A DNA stretch of 64,000 bases from Brienomyrus brachyistius. Its lineage: Eukaryota; Chordata; Actinopteri; Osteoglossiformes; Mormyridae. The position numbers and the translations under genes are program-made. The stretch covers positions 25,708,214 through 25,772,213 of the forward strand of contig NC_064541.1 in assembly GCF_023856365.1 (NCBI RefSeq), written 5' to 3'. Positions 32,770 to 45,127 of the stretch are shown here, in pieces (the first letter of the stretch is position 1; each line of letters starts with the position of its first letter). The notes below the pieces were generated by a model. That model did no database searches and was not told the DNA's origin. It was given only the letters and a program-made list of their open reading frames with translations.

Positions 32770-35109
32770 ACATTCTTCATTATGGAGCTTTACTTTTCTG
32801 CTCAAGTCATTGTCTCTTAAGCATTTTTTGTGGAGTAGATGTAGCCTCCTATTGATGAGCCAGCGCATGATGGTTATTGCTTTGGCCACCATGTCAACTA
32901 TCCAGAAAAACTGCAGACAGGAAGGTCACACAGCAGGTGTCTGTAATAGCAGCAGATGACCAGCAGGTGTCAGTGTAGGGTGGGAAGTGACTGGGTGAGA
33001 CCTGCTCATTCTACTCTATTGAAACGTGCCACGCCCAATGCAGTTCACCACACCTCACGAATGCCCCATGTGATCTGCTGGGTGTTACTGCCCCCTTCAG
33101 TGCAGTGTAGAATGGGTTTGTTACTCCGGTATGTCCTGCAGGCCAATTCGTCACCAACCCCTGTATGGGGACTGAGAAGAAGGACCCCATGCAAAAGTAT
33201 GGCTGTAAGCTCAGTTCCTTTACCGATTTACTACAGCACAAATGCATTTCTGACTGGGATCACAGTAGAGGTGTGCGCTCAGGTAGCCTCCTCGGACAGC
33301 TTTACTGGTACTGACGCTGAGTAGAGGGCTTGGGTTGTGCAATCAGATGCTGTAAGATCAGCTGACCCCTGGACCGACGGTTCCTCGTGGTTCTCCCCGG
33401 AGATCCTGTTTAGTGCTTTAGTCTTGGAACCCTGACCGTCACGATGAAAATATGCCCGTTTATCCTGTCCTGGAATGTTCCGGAAGACCAGGACCGGCTC
33501 TCGCTGAGATCTGCCGGCTTCTCATTGCTTTCTCATATTCACTCCCTGGTGTCCCCTTCTGCAGGTCAGCCTTGGGCTTTCTCACAGCACTTTGCATTTG
33601 GTTTCTGGATGCTGCGGGAGATGGGATGTGACATTCATTGTTACACCCGATAGGTGGCAGGCCACATTACCTTTAAAGGTGACAAGTATTGACTAAAAAA
33701 CAGTATCTCCTGGTGGTTCTTGGGCACCACCAAAAAATCCACGTCTTGGTTCCCTTTGTATTTGTGTTTCAGTTGCTTTGGCGCTCGTTTTTGTTTCCCC
33801 TGAATGTAATATCTTGTGCTACATGATGGAAAATACAGAAGGCCGACATTTCACACTTCAAGACAGCTGTGGTTTGAGTCGTTGCGCCAAGACAAACCTG
33901 CAGATGTGACCATAGCAGAGTATTTTGTGTTTCGTATCTTCCTCTCCCTCATCTGGACATACCAGACATTCTATCCCTCAGCAATGGTTACCTACAGCAG
34001 ACGGAACAGCGTGCCTGAAGCATGTGAGGCACCTTCCCACAGAAATGGATGGAGTTCAGATGAATGCTTGACATCGCTGATGGACACCTTGGCTTCCATG
34101 GGAAATTCTGGGCGTGCTGGTGGCAGACGGGAAGCCCATACGATGGAGATTTTAGCTTTCTTAGTGCGGGTTGGAAAGAGCAAATCTGCATTTCAGAGCA
34201 GGAATATCTCTGCAGACATCTCAAATTTAACCCAAATGGCGCCAACTGTATCTCTGTAGGCTGCTTCCTGTTATGAGGTCAGAAAACAGCCCAGATGAAC
34301 ATAAGAAAAGGAATATAAGCACAACCCAATAACTTGTGTAGGGACTGGGAGATGCAGCGCATTAACAACTGTTTTACAAATCTACTAAAACTCATGATTT
34401 CATAGATGTTATTGCCATGCCTTCAGGAGAAGAATTTATAACAATCAAAAATATTGAAGGCAAGCAGGATACATCTACAGGGTGATTATTTTTCATTGGA
34501 TATGACATATAGAGAATGAACCGTCATCCAGTCACTAAAAAGAGGAACACATGGTGGATCTGGGAGTAGAAGAGCAGGATATGGGCCTGGGGGGGGGGGT
34601 AGTCCTGTATTTTTCCTGGTCCTGGAATGAGGCTGGGGGCTGGCTGGCAGACCCATTTGTCAGGCGTGATACCTCCCTCATTCTCAGTCACCTGTCTGAA
34701 GACCGTCCCTGGAGAATCATCCTGTGCGAGGCTTCCGGATGCAGACAGGAATGTGCAGCATCCTTACGGGAAAGATCAGGGCTGTTTTAATCAAGTGGAT
34801 GAAAAGGAGTAGGTTGGGTGTCCCTGAATGCCTGGGCGGGCAGGCATGTGAGGTGGATTTCAGATGGGCGAGGGAGGGGACTGTTACTGCAAGGTGGTCT
34901 TGGGACGGGGGATACATTAATGCCAGATGGCCATTTCGCTCTGCTACACTCTGCATTTACGCAACGCACTGGCCTAGACTCGTGTCTAGCATCCTCTGTG
35001 CCGACTGCTAAGAGATGTCTTATCCCAACGTAAATCCATATCATTGTAATAGTCATCATATGCTTCGATGACTTCGTCTACCTGCTGTTGTTTTTGGCCT
35101 TCTAAAAGA

Positions 35110-35235
35110 TAGCAGAGAAGGAGAATGCGAGATGAAGAGAAAGGGGAATGCGAGACCCCCAGAAGGAGAATGTGAGATGATGAGGAGGAGGATGTGAGAT
35201 GATGAGGAGGAGGATGTGAGATGATGATGAGGAGC
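35110..35235 (+). repeat. Purine-rich imperfect tandem repeat
   Basis: Variants of GAAGGAGAATGCGAGATGA and of GATGAGGAGGAGGATGTGA recur several times. The stretch is nearly all purine on the plus strand. Confidence 0.6.
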
Positions 35236-38079
35236 GTGGAAGCCTTCAAGCATCACTGGCCAGGAAATGGGCAGCTTGTGTTTGTGGCAACAGGCTGCAG
35301 GCATCTCAGCCCACGTGGCTTCGCCTTCTGCTTGCGCTCATCCAGTGTCTATAAGCATCACAACCCCTCCCCCATCTCAAAAAACACTCAGTAGAGAATA
35401 AAACTACATATAAGTGTTGGCAGTCATGTGCGAGATGAGTGGTTAGTCCAAGGTGTGGCCCAAAATTCATGGCAGTGTCTCCACCAATTCTGAGAAAATC
35501 AGCCCCCCTTTTTAAACCTTCCCAGAAATACTATACATTGAACTCAGAGGGGCCTAAAAGCATGCAGTCCTTGGGGTGTCAAATCATCAAAGCCCCCGTA
35601 GACTGTCAGCTTTTAGTGCTCCATCTGGGCATCAAGGTGAATCCAACCCTGCTTTAAAAGCCCCTCCCATTCCCAGCATACCTGTGTCTTACATCATCAG
35701 TCCTCTGTCTCTGCTACAGCACATGCTGAATGACTTCAGTGCAACTTCAGTAAAAAATTGCATGCATATTAGTTCCAGGAATGGTTCTCCATATTTACCG
35801 TCATTTAGAGCAGAGCCCTAGGAGGATCCAACCCCAAAATGAGCAGGTCTATGCGTGGGGTGAGAACACAGAGCCTTGGTCCTGAACACACCACAGCCCA
35901 GTAAAACAATGCCAGCCCTGCCCTCAGGACTGTCAGTATCAGCAAGACTAAGTCGCATCGAAAAGGCCGACCCAATCAGTGAATCTTTTCATCATCAGAT
36001 GTTCAGACAGTGTTCAACCACACTACTCACACCACTTTAGTTATCTTCTGGTTCTCCTGAAGTCATAGTAAGTGAAGACCCACCTTTTCAAGCCGACTCA
36101 GCAGTAGAAGGGGAGACGACACACGTGATATGTCATCATTACGTGCCGGTATGCAGCACCATTATGTAAAATTACGAGGCCGGTACCTCTGGTAAGTCCT
36201 TCCTTCCTGTTGATGTCACAAGCTGACAGCCGGGCTGCAAGGTCACGCCCTTTTAACCAAGCAATGCTATCACTTTGAGCGTGAATAGCCTGGGGTGCCA
36301 ACCGCATGCCTGTCACATCGTTTCCATGGCCCCCTGCTCAGGTGCAGCCGCCTGTCTGGGGTGATGTGCGTCCAGAGGGATCGTAAGCTCTTAAGCTAAC
36401 AGTGAAATTTGCTATAATTTCTCATTTTAAATACACCCCTCAGAAAGTGTCTATTGAAATCCTTCTTTTCATTCCTTCTGTCTCTGTCATGTTTACCTTG
36501 AATATCTTTGTCTCTCTCCCACTATTCATCTCCATCATCTAAAAAATACACACACACACAGCAGAGAGTGAACCTGGGGGTCTAATCTGGGGCCCATGGA
36601 GCACACTGGAGGGTTAAGGGCCTCACTCAAGGGCCCACTGGAGGTGTGGCTGTTCTGCGGAGGTAAGGGCTCAAGCCGGTCCTCTTCCGATCACAGGCAC
36701 AGAAGCCTGACCTCCTGAGCCACACATCGCCCCCCCCATCTCCCCAGCCTCCCTCTCCTTTCCAGTGGAAAACAGCCGCTGCAGTAATTCACATTCCTGC
36801 GGTCCCCATTTGGCACCTCCTTCTGCGAGTGCCAGGCTCAGCCAAACTGAAGAACATTCCAGGCAGCTGAAACATTTATTTTCTTCCCATTTTCTATTTT
36901 TGTCCCAGTAATTTGTCTTTGTCGGGTCAAAAGAGCAGAGAGGAGTTTGCTGGTGACCGGCGCTGCGGTATCAGTTCTGACGTTCTGCTGTCACATACCG
37001 AGCCTCAATTAATGTGAGATGTAGCTTTTTATCACTGGGGAGTTTTGATGCTTAGAGAACAGTATCTACATTGCTGGCTCCCCAGGACAAACAGACACCC
37101 CAATGGAGAATTTAGCCAAATCAGTCAGCATTTCTTATTAAATTTCTCACTTTGTTGACCATCAGTTATACTACGTTTGCATAAATTACTGTTTTGTACC
37201 TGAGATAAAGGGCCTCCCTCTCCGGAGTGTGCAAGTCAGAAGCTGACACTTCCCTTTGCATCTGCAGGATGATGTAACCGCGGTAACGGCCTCAGTGCCA
37301 TCAGCGGATGGAAGTTTGTCCTTAGCGCTCAGTCAGGCCGGTTTGTGGCTGGCGGTCGAGCTGGATCACCCAGCCGGAGCTGCAGAGCTTGTTTACGAGC
37401 TGTGGCCCGTGTCTCCTCTCTGTCCCAAACCCGACATCTCATTTGCCGCCAGCATCCAGTGGTTAAGTCATTTTACCCGGTGAGTGAAATTCCTCAGACT
37501 TCACACAGCCACTACAAAGTTACAAAGTAAACTGGGTCCCATTGAGGAACCTGCATCTCCAAACAGCACCACACATTGAACTCATCACTGGGATGCAGTT
37601 GTGACCTTTTCACTGCAACAGGGGACTCAGTGCCAGCTTAGCATCTGTTCCCAGCACCAACCCCAACCATTATGAGCTCAGGAGGTAATTAATGGACCTC
37701 AACTGCCAGCGTGACCAACAGAAATAGGCCAGTGCTGGGCAGAACTTTCGGAATCCTGAAGTCAAAGTACAAATATACAGGCAGATTAAGCAATACACGG
37801 CATGCTATAATCTTAGACACATTACATGGAAAGAATTCTAATTCGGCACGGGACAGATGGCTGCTGTGTAGAGACAGGCATCCAGGACTCTGTCTGTCCA
37901 AAGGGACCGGCTCCTCTGGGTGGAAATAGAGAAGCTCACAGTTGTGATGATTATAGCTGCTTAGCACATATAGATGGTCCTGCTTTGCTCAGCAGCTCTA
38001 CCAAGATGGTACTTTTACCCAAGGAGCTTGGAATAGTCCGTAATGCCGCTGCATTCCAGGACCTCAGATCGCAATCTCA

Positions 38080-38457
38080 GAGCATGCATCATAGGGTTAT
38101 ACTATAAGCAGAGTTAAGAGCATGCATCATAGGGTTATACTATAAGCAGAGTTAAGAGCATGCATCATAGAGTTATACTATAAGCAGAGTTAAGAGCATG
38201 CATCATAGGGTTATACTATAAGCAGAGTTAAGAGCATGCATCATAGGGTTATACTATAAGCAGAGTTAAGAGCATGCATCATAGGGTTATACTATAAGCA
38301 GAGTTAAGAGCATGCATCATAGGGTTATACTATAAGCAGAGTTAAGAGCATGCATCATAGGGTTATACTATAAGCAGAGTTAAGAGCATGCATCATAGGG
38401 TTATACTATAAGCAGAATTAAGAGCATGCATCATAGGGTTATACTATAAGCAGAGTT
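38080..38457 (+). repeat. 38-bp minisatellite, 10 copies
   Basis: The unit is GAGCATGCATCATAGGGTTA followed by TACTATAAGCAGAGTTAA. Copies are almost identical, with single changes (AGAGTTATAC in the third, AGAATTAAG near 38416). Perfect periodicity indicates recent expansion. Confidence 0.95.
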
Positions 38458-40104
38458 CCAAAGCGATCCAGGGAACAGACAGGAGAGGAAAAGCACAGCC
38501 CTGCATTTTTCCATGGTGATTTTTCAAGTAGTGAGCGTTCATCTGCTCAAGACGTTTGCTCTGTGTCCTGTTCAGCCGTCTTGTGGGGTGCGGTAGGTCC
38601 GCCTGCTTCATTCAGACCATCTGCAGAGATTCAAGCTGCATTTTTCCGGTTTTCCAAAGCTTGCGTGTCCCTCACAATTACTAAGTGAAGCTATAATAGG
38701 CAGCTCCCATTAGGCAGTGCTTACAGAAGTAATTCACTCCTATTTAATACTCAAGGTGAGAAAACAGTGTCGCACGCTGAGGAATGGTCTGCAGGGGATG
38801 CAGGCTGTGCACATGGATGAGACTGACGGCTCAGCAATTACATGTAAAAGAAGCTGCCTTCTGAGTGGGAAGAGGAATAAACAAAATGCATGAGTGTGGA
38901 CAGGAGAAAACATGTGGAGAACCGGCTCTCAGTCTGCAGTATTAGACGCCAGAGAAAGAAGCTAAATTAGTCAACGATTCAAATTATTTAACAAATGAAT
39001 GGATTTAGGCATCAACCCAGCCTTGTATTACTGGCTGTAGGTTTTCCTGTCTTTTCATCCAGTCAATCAAGGTAAACAAACTCATCTCCCATCTTCAGGT
39101 CATCAGCCCACTAAGATGGATGGCCATTTCTGGAGGGTGGGACTGGACCGCGTATCTGCCTGGGGGATCGTAAACCTGGATCCCAAAATGTTTTGTTGTG
39201 TGGTGGGTGCAGCAACGCGCTGTAGCAGTGCCTGCTCCCCAACCTGACCCGTGAGATGCATCAGAACCAGGATGGGATACACAGCATCTCTACAACCTTC
39301 AGTGACTGAAGTTCAGTGTGAGGCACTGAATTCTCAGGCTTTTGTACTGTAGCACAAGACCTAGCTGTTCTAAACCTAAAACATCACTCTATTGCTCAAA
39401 AGTGAACTTAAACTCGACTCATTCTGACGCATTGGGACAGGGTGATGATCCAACAGTAGCTGGGTCATTTGGGGACTCGAACTAGCAACCTTCAACTCGT
39501 ATGCCAGTAAAAATATATCACATGCTCATGGTTAAGGGATGATGGGGAAAGAAAATCTTAACAAAAAATACCTTCACAGCAGTAAAATCTCTCCATCCAC
39601 TTTCCACAAATATCTATCACTTATCGCAAAAACATGGAGGAAAATATGGTCTGATGTAAACTATGTAATATGCTTCTCAGAGGAAAATTATCATTTAATT
39701 CCTTAATGGGACAAACCTGCTTCTTAGGTTGATGAATAAATTTGTGTGATCAGCACCTGGAATGCAAACCAAAATAATGTAAGTTGGTCACATTTTTCTT
39801 CTGTCATCTTTTGATTCCTTTGCTCCCATCAAAACCCCGAACGCTGGCTTGGATGTGACTCTGTTGCTGGTCCAGAGCAAAGACAAAACTCACCTTCGTT
39901 CGTTTTCCAAGTCTGGACTCTTGGAGCAAACGGTTCCAAAAACAGTATGGAAACAGCAGCTGCTTCTGTTTCTAAAAGAAGAATATGAAACACCTGGAGA
40001 TTTTTAATGGGAATTAAAAAAAAAAACCCATCTGGAATATGAATACACGCAGCCCTGGTGGTGCGGCATGTCGCTCCTTTCCGGGCCAACACCCCCTCCC
40101 ATCT

Positions 40105-40112
40105 TATTTAAA
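40105..40112 (+). promoter_or_regulatory. TATA-like box of the CCN2-like gene
   Basis: TATTTAAA lies 86 bp before the start codon at 40198, within TCTTATTTAAAGTGGGG. It is the only TATA-like element at a suitable distance. The transcription start is not determined. Confidence 0.45.
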
Positions 40113-40197
40113 GTGGGGCTCTTCACTTTGGGAGCAAAACAAGCTTCACGGAGCGAAAGTGTAACGCCGCGGAGAACAGAAACGGAACCTGAGAACC

Positions 40198-43100
40198 ATG
40201 TTCGGGAGCCTGACTGCCGCCGCCTCCCTTCTCCTCCTGCTTGTGCCTGCGGTGAGCTTCGGAAAGGCGGCTCGTTTACGTCACATCTATCCGTTTCTTA
40301 TTAAGATAAACTCGTTTATCAAAGGCATCTCGCATGTAATATATAACCGTACGTCGGTAAATGAATTCTTTAGGTTATTCCCCATGTGGCATTTTGCATA
40401 CCGGTGATACTGCGCACTGTACTGCAGCTGAAGCGAAAGAAAGGCGCTATATACATCCCGCAGTAAATACACATGGCACTGTCACTGCACATCGTAACGG
40501 TGAAATTATCTGTGAGGAGTACGGACGCCAAGATATAATCTAATTTAAAATAATTACATTTGGTGTTGAAATATTTCACTGCAGCACTCGCGGAAATGAC
40601 TGATATAGTTTTATGAATTTTTTTAATGACGAATATATTCGCTTTAAGTGCTGGACTGCGTCACAAGTAAACAAACTAGCTTCCTAACCTTATAAACCAA
40701 CCCTTAAAAATAAATAATAATCCGTATCCTTTTTTTTCTTTTTATTAAGTACAAAAATGCACGTGATTTGACATCGTAAAATTGTACGTAGTGCGTGATT
40801 GTAAGCGTGAGATTTTGGTGATAGAGGTGGTCTGAACCAATTACAACCGAATACGATTTTTTCCCCCTGTATTTTTTAGACTAGATTAATTTCACATTGT
40901 AATGTATACTATTTTAATAATAGTCTGAAAATACGAACAGCGATTGTAAGATATTACTTTGCGGTGTACCGTTATTCTTTTAAAGCTGCTGTGCGACATT
41001 TCAGAACATGGCAGATTTTTGTGAATGGTATTTTATAGCCCGAAGCCTGCATGAAATACTCCTCGTAAAATATGAAGCATGTCTGAATTTCCGATTGGAA
41101 TGGACGCTGAATGGGGCCGCGCGGTGGACACACGCGGAACTGCAACACGCTTGTACCAATGGAGTTGCATTTTCTCTTCCTGTTGCAGGCAGCAGGCCAA
41201 GACTGTTCCCAGCCCTGTGAGTGTCCCTCAGAGACCCCAACCTGCCCCATAGGCACCAGCCTGCTCCTGGATGGCTGTGGTTGCTGCAAGGTGTGTGCTA
41301 GGCAGGTGGGGGAGCCCTGTTCTCCGCTGGAGCCCTGTGACCACCATAGGCAGCTGTACTGTCTCTCCACCGCCCTGGGCAACAGCGACACTGGGGTCTG
41401 CATGGGTGAGCAAGTGAATCTCAATAACATAGCATTTCTCGATTCTGCACTGGGCTTTTACCAGGTATCCCGCCTCAACCAACCATTCTAAGGTGCAGGA
41501 TCTCTGGATGTGGATTCCTACACCGTCAGAAAAAAAGTACCAAATTGTACCTTCACTTGTCACTGGGGCTGTACACTTAATTGTAAATATACATTTTAAG
41601 ATAAAGAAATGGACTCTGAGGAACATTTTTATACCATGAGGCTACATTGATGATGTTGGTACCTTCGGAATGTCCATTTCTGTACCTTAAAAGCCGGGGT
41701 ACAGTTGGCAGCCCCTTGAGGGTTCAGCCCCAGTGACAGTGTATCCAGTGTTTTGTCACAATAAACGATGAATGTGTCTCTGAGGGAGGGTCTAACTGTG
41801 CCTCCGCCCCGATGCCGCAGCCCGTGAAGGTCAGACGTGCGCCCTGGGTGGGGTCCTGTACCACAGCGGCGAGAGCTTCCAGCCGAGTTGCCGGCACCAG
41901 TGCGTCTGCATGAATGGCGAGATCGGCTGCGTTCCAACATGCGCAGTCAACGTGCGCCTACCGTCTCCCGCCTGCCCACACCCCCGGCGCGCGCTCATAC
42001 CCGGACAGTGCTGTGAGGAGTGGGTGTGCGACCCGGTCCCCAGCGACGGCCGCCTCCAGTCCAGCCTGCCCGGTACGTCTTTGGGTTAGACACTGGCTGC
42101 TGTTCCAGGCTGTGCTGACGTGTAGCCAAAGTAAGCGGAGCTGTTAACTGCTGCAAACGCCCAGGAATGATGTCACCGTCGCCACAATCACTGCTGGGAA
42201 GCGGAAAAAGTTAACCCTGCTCACCAGCCAATTAGAGTAAACCTTCCCAAATGTTTCAGAGGCATTGCATATTCTGGGAGACTCACTTCAAATTCCTTTC
42301 ACCTAGTTTGCACTGACCCCAGACCTGTTTATTTGCTCGGGATAAGAGACATATTATGCCCAGCTAAAGGGTCAGGCTTCTTGGAGAGGAGACCCTGGCT
42401 GCCCAGACCTTGCCAGATGTTCTCCTCTGCCTCACAGATTTTGTTTCACCCAGATTACAGAGACGCCCCAGATTATGGCCTGGAAGATGAAGGCCCGCAA
42501 GCCAACTGCATCACCCAGACCACCGAGTGGAGCGTGTGCTCCACCACCTGTGGCATGGGGGTCTCCACCCGCGTCACCAACGACAACGAGGGCTGCCAGC
42601 TGGAGAAGCAGAGCCGGGTCTGCATGATCCGAAGGTGCCAAGCTGAACAGGGGGCCACTGCCAAGGTGTGTTGCGGGTGATGCCAACACCACTGCCCATT
42701 GGTTGGGCACTAGTCACATGATTAAGCTGCTACACATATTAAAGTTTCCAGAAAGCCAATTACTGTTTTCGCAGCTGAGATGTTTAAGGCACCACGTTAA
42801 GCACTGTAGGTCACTTCAGAATACAAGCAGTTTTGTAACTCAGGGTTTCAGGATCAAATGAATCTAAACACCACATAATGCTCGAATAACCACATAGAAC
42901 CGGGTGATTAAAGGCCATAACTGCTGCGGAAGAAAGAAGGATTTCAAAAGGGAGCCTTTCTCCGTGTGTTTGCAAACTGTCAGCGCCGTTCGTCTCGGTC
43001 TGCAGAGGGGGAAGCGGTGTCAGCGGAGCCCAAAATCCCAGCAGGTCGTGCACTTCCAGCTGTCGGGCTGTACCAGCGTGCGGGCCTACAGACCCCGGTT

Positions 43101-43311
43101 CTGCGGGACGTGCACGGACGGCCGGTGCTGCACGCCCAAGGACACAGTCACCGGCGAGGTGGAGTTCCGCTGCCCTGAGGGCGATGGCTTCCGCCGCAAG
43201 ATGATGTTCATCAAGTCCTGCTCCTGTCATCGCAACTGCCCCCATGACAATGACATCTTCCTCACCACCCACCTCCGCCAGATGAGCGGGGACTACGAGA
43301 GCGGCATGTGA
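40198..43311 (+). CDS. ccn2: CCN2 (connective tissue growth factor)-like matricellular protein, complete
   Basis: Five exons, one per domain as usual for CCN genes: 40198-40251 (signal peptide), 41189-41405 (IGFBP), 41821-42072 (VWC), 42454-42665 (TSP1) and 43006-43311 (cystine knot, stop TGA). Length is 346 residues (human CCN2 349). CCN proteins are secreted and modulate matrix, integrin and growth-factor signalling. Visible motifs are DGCGCCKVCARQ in IGFBP, PGQCCEEWVCD in VWC, TEWSVCSTTCGMGVSTRVTN in TSP1, and CGTCTDGRCCTP plus MMFIKSC in the cystine knot. TRVTNDN, KQSR and the ending CPHDNDIF point to CCN2 rather than CCN1, CCN3, CCN4 or CCN6. The cystine knot excludes CCN5. Which teleost paralogue it is cannot be told. 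Confidence 0.9.
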
Positions 43312-43470
43312 GGACCACACCCGTGTGAGGGCCACGCCCGTGTGAGGGCCACGCCCATATCAGGACCATGCCCATGTGAGGGCCACGCCCATATCAGGAC
43401 CATGCCCGTGTGAGGGCCACGCCCATATCAGGACCATGCCCATGTGAGGGCCACGCCCATATCAGGACCA
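43308..43470 (+). repeat. Tandem repeat starting at the CCN2-like stop codon
   Basis: Units of about 17 bp alternate between GTGAGGGCCACGCCC and ATATCAGGACCATGCCC, forming a roughly 34-bp higher unit repeated about four times. The TGA stop (43309-43311) lies in the first unit. Confidence 0.85.
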
Positions 43471-44177
43471 CAACCATGTGTGCTGGCATTCACTGCAAAC
43501 ACGCATACAATATGCATTCTCTACACACGCTAGCACTACCTGCACTTGTGACACACAGACATACACATGCGCCGTTCTGTGCATGGTTGTGTCCTGACCA
43601 GAGATCTTCCTGGTCTCTCCAGAGAGGAGACCCTGCTATCAGTGCACAAGTACTGACAGTCTGTTCATGCAGAACTTATAAATAAGTCATCGCCACACAG
43701 CAAAAAGCACTGATAGCCTTGAGATGACGCACCCCAGCTGTGTATCGGACTTTGGAGCTGAGGGGTGTTGGGTCTCCAGAAAGACTGGTGCAGGGGCTGA
43801 TTTGGAAGGATGGACCTGGAAAGCACAGCAGTGATTTCACTCACAGATTCCATGAGCATGCAGGACCCTTTGGGCTGCCCTCTAAAATGCCTGAAAACGA
43901 GTTTAATAAGTTCTATCCAATGAACATGAGCATTTTACAACGAGCATTTTAAATGCGGCTCATTTGACAATATACTGTATATTGCTTATCATATTTATAT
44001 TTTAATTGGAGGAATATTGTCTTATGTAAATACTGTAAATAGCCCTTGTACAGTTTTGTACCATATTTATGTTGAATTCTTGATTGCCCTTATTATATTG
44101 TAGTCTATCGCTAAATCCACTACACTCCCTCCCCTACAGTGCAGTTGAGTATATATTTCAGGCACCTATGCACTTCC

Positions 44178-44183
44178 AATAAA
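44178..44183 (+). promoter_or_regulatory. Polyadenylation signal AATAAA for the CCN2-like gene
   Basis: It lies in CTTCCAATAAAAGC, about 870 bp after the stop. The AT-rich stretch before it (TACTGTAAATAGCCCTTGTA) resembles CCN2 3' UTRs. Confidence 0.65.
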
Positions 44184-44199
44184 AGCTTATATTTTTTTA

Positions 44200-45060
44200 T
44201 GTGACTCTTTCTTATACCTGAATTCCTTTTCATTGTGTGAAATAACTGCTGGGCAAATGAATTGGGAATTGGGGGGGGGGGGGAGGGACAGTGGGCTGCT
44301 TAACTTTTTAGAAATAAAACCCGATGAAAAATGACAAAACGACAGAAAGCTTGTCAAATGTGCCCATACATACATACTGCGGAACGTGAGAGTTCAGCTT
44401 TGTGACTTTAGTATTTAACTGCTGAAAAAGCTTCAGACTTTCGTATTGAATTAATTAATGAATTAATTAATTAATGTAACACGATGGGCCGACTCCTTTT
44501 ATATTTGTAACTTGAATGGCTGATCATTCTAAAACACACAATGCAATTGGCTGACCTTTGTCAAACGTGTTAAATGATTGGCTGGCTTTTTCCAAGCATC
44601 GGTCCCCATTGCCTGTGGGTTTTGAACATCCACTGTCTGGGATAGAGGAGGATCCTGTTTGCTTATATACTTGTTTGCCTACATGAACTGTCTCCACAGC
44701 TGTAATGGTATTCAGTACATAATGTTGTACCTTAAAATCACTATAGATGTACTCAAAATCAGTTTGCAATCATTTAGTTATACATACAAACGCAGATGGC
44801 CTTTTCCTTATATAATATTTACCCGACCCTCCATCATAGCAACAAACACACAAAAATGCGCTATTATTACTGAAATCACCATCGAATTCTTCACTACAAC
44901 AGTCATCTCAGAAGAAAAGAGCACTGAGAAAACCTTTAGTCCCAGCTACCAACCAGCTTAACCATCTAATTAATTTCCCATGAAGCAGAAACGCTTGATA
45001 AGCAGGCAGGTCTGGAAAGCATTTGGTGTTAATTAGGAGGGAGCGGAAGGCTGGTCGCTT
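44200..45060. other. Intergenic, CCN2-like gene to zp3-like gene
   Basis: No gene was seen. It contains a G run at about 44271-44283 and TTAAT repeats near 44450-44475. Confidence 0.45.
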
Positions 45061-45065
45061 ATCTC

Positions 45066-45072
45066 TATAAAA
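45066..45072 (+). promoter_or_regulatory. TATA box of the zp3-like gene
   Basis: TATAAAA lies 62 bp before the start codon at 45128, in CTCTATAAAACTGG. This position is consistent with a short 5' UTR, as in other fish egg-coat genes. Confidence 0.65.
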
Positions 45073-45127
45073 CTGGCAGTAGACGAGCTAGCAGGTAAAG
45101 TGGATTTTGTGGTTAATCTGAAATAAA

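Larger units (their letters stand above)
32800..39700. other. Gene-poor interval between stx12 and the CCN2-like gene
   Basis: No exon chain with conserved protein features was recognised on either strand. Open frames of up to 147 codons (for example 33816-34259) have no family signature. Visible structure is limited to purine-rich imperfect repeats at about 35110-35235 and the 38-bp minisatellite at 38080-38457. Confidence 0.5.

Noticed and set aside
33816..34259. 147-codon frame in the interval after stx12
   Set aside because: No recognisable domain, no good splice partners, and overlapping frames of similar length on the other strand. Possible but unsupported.
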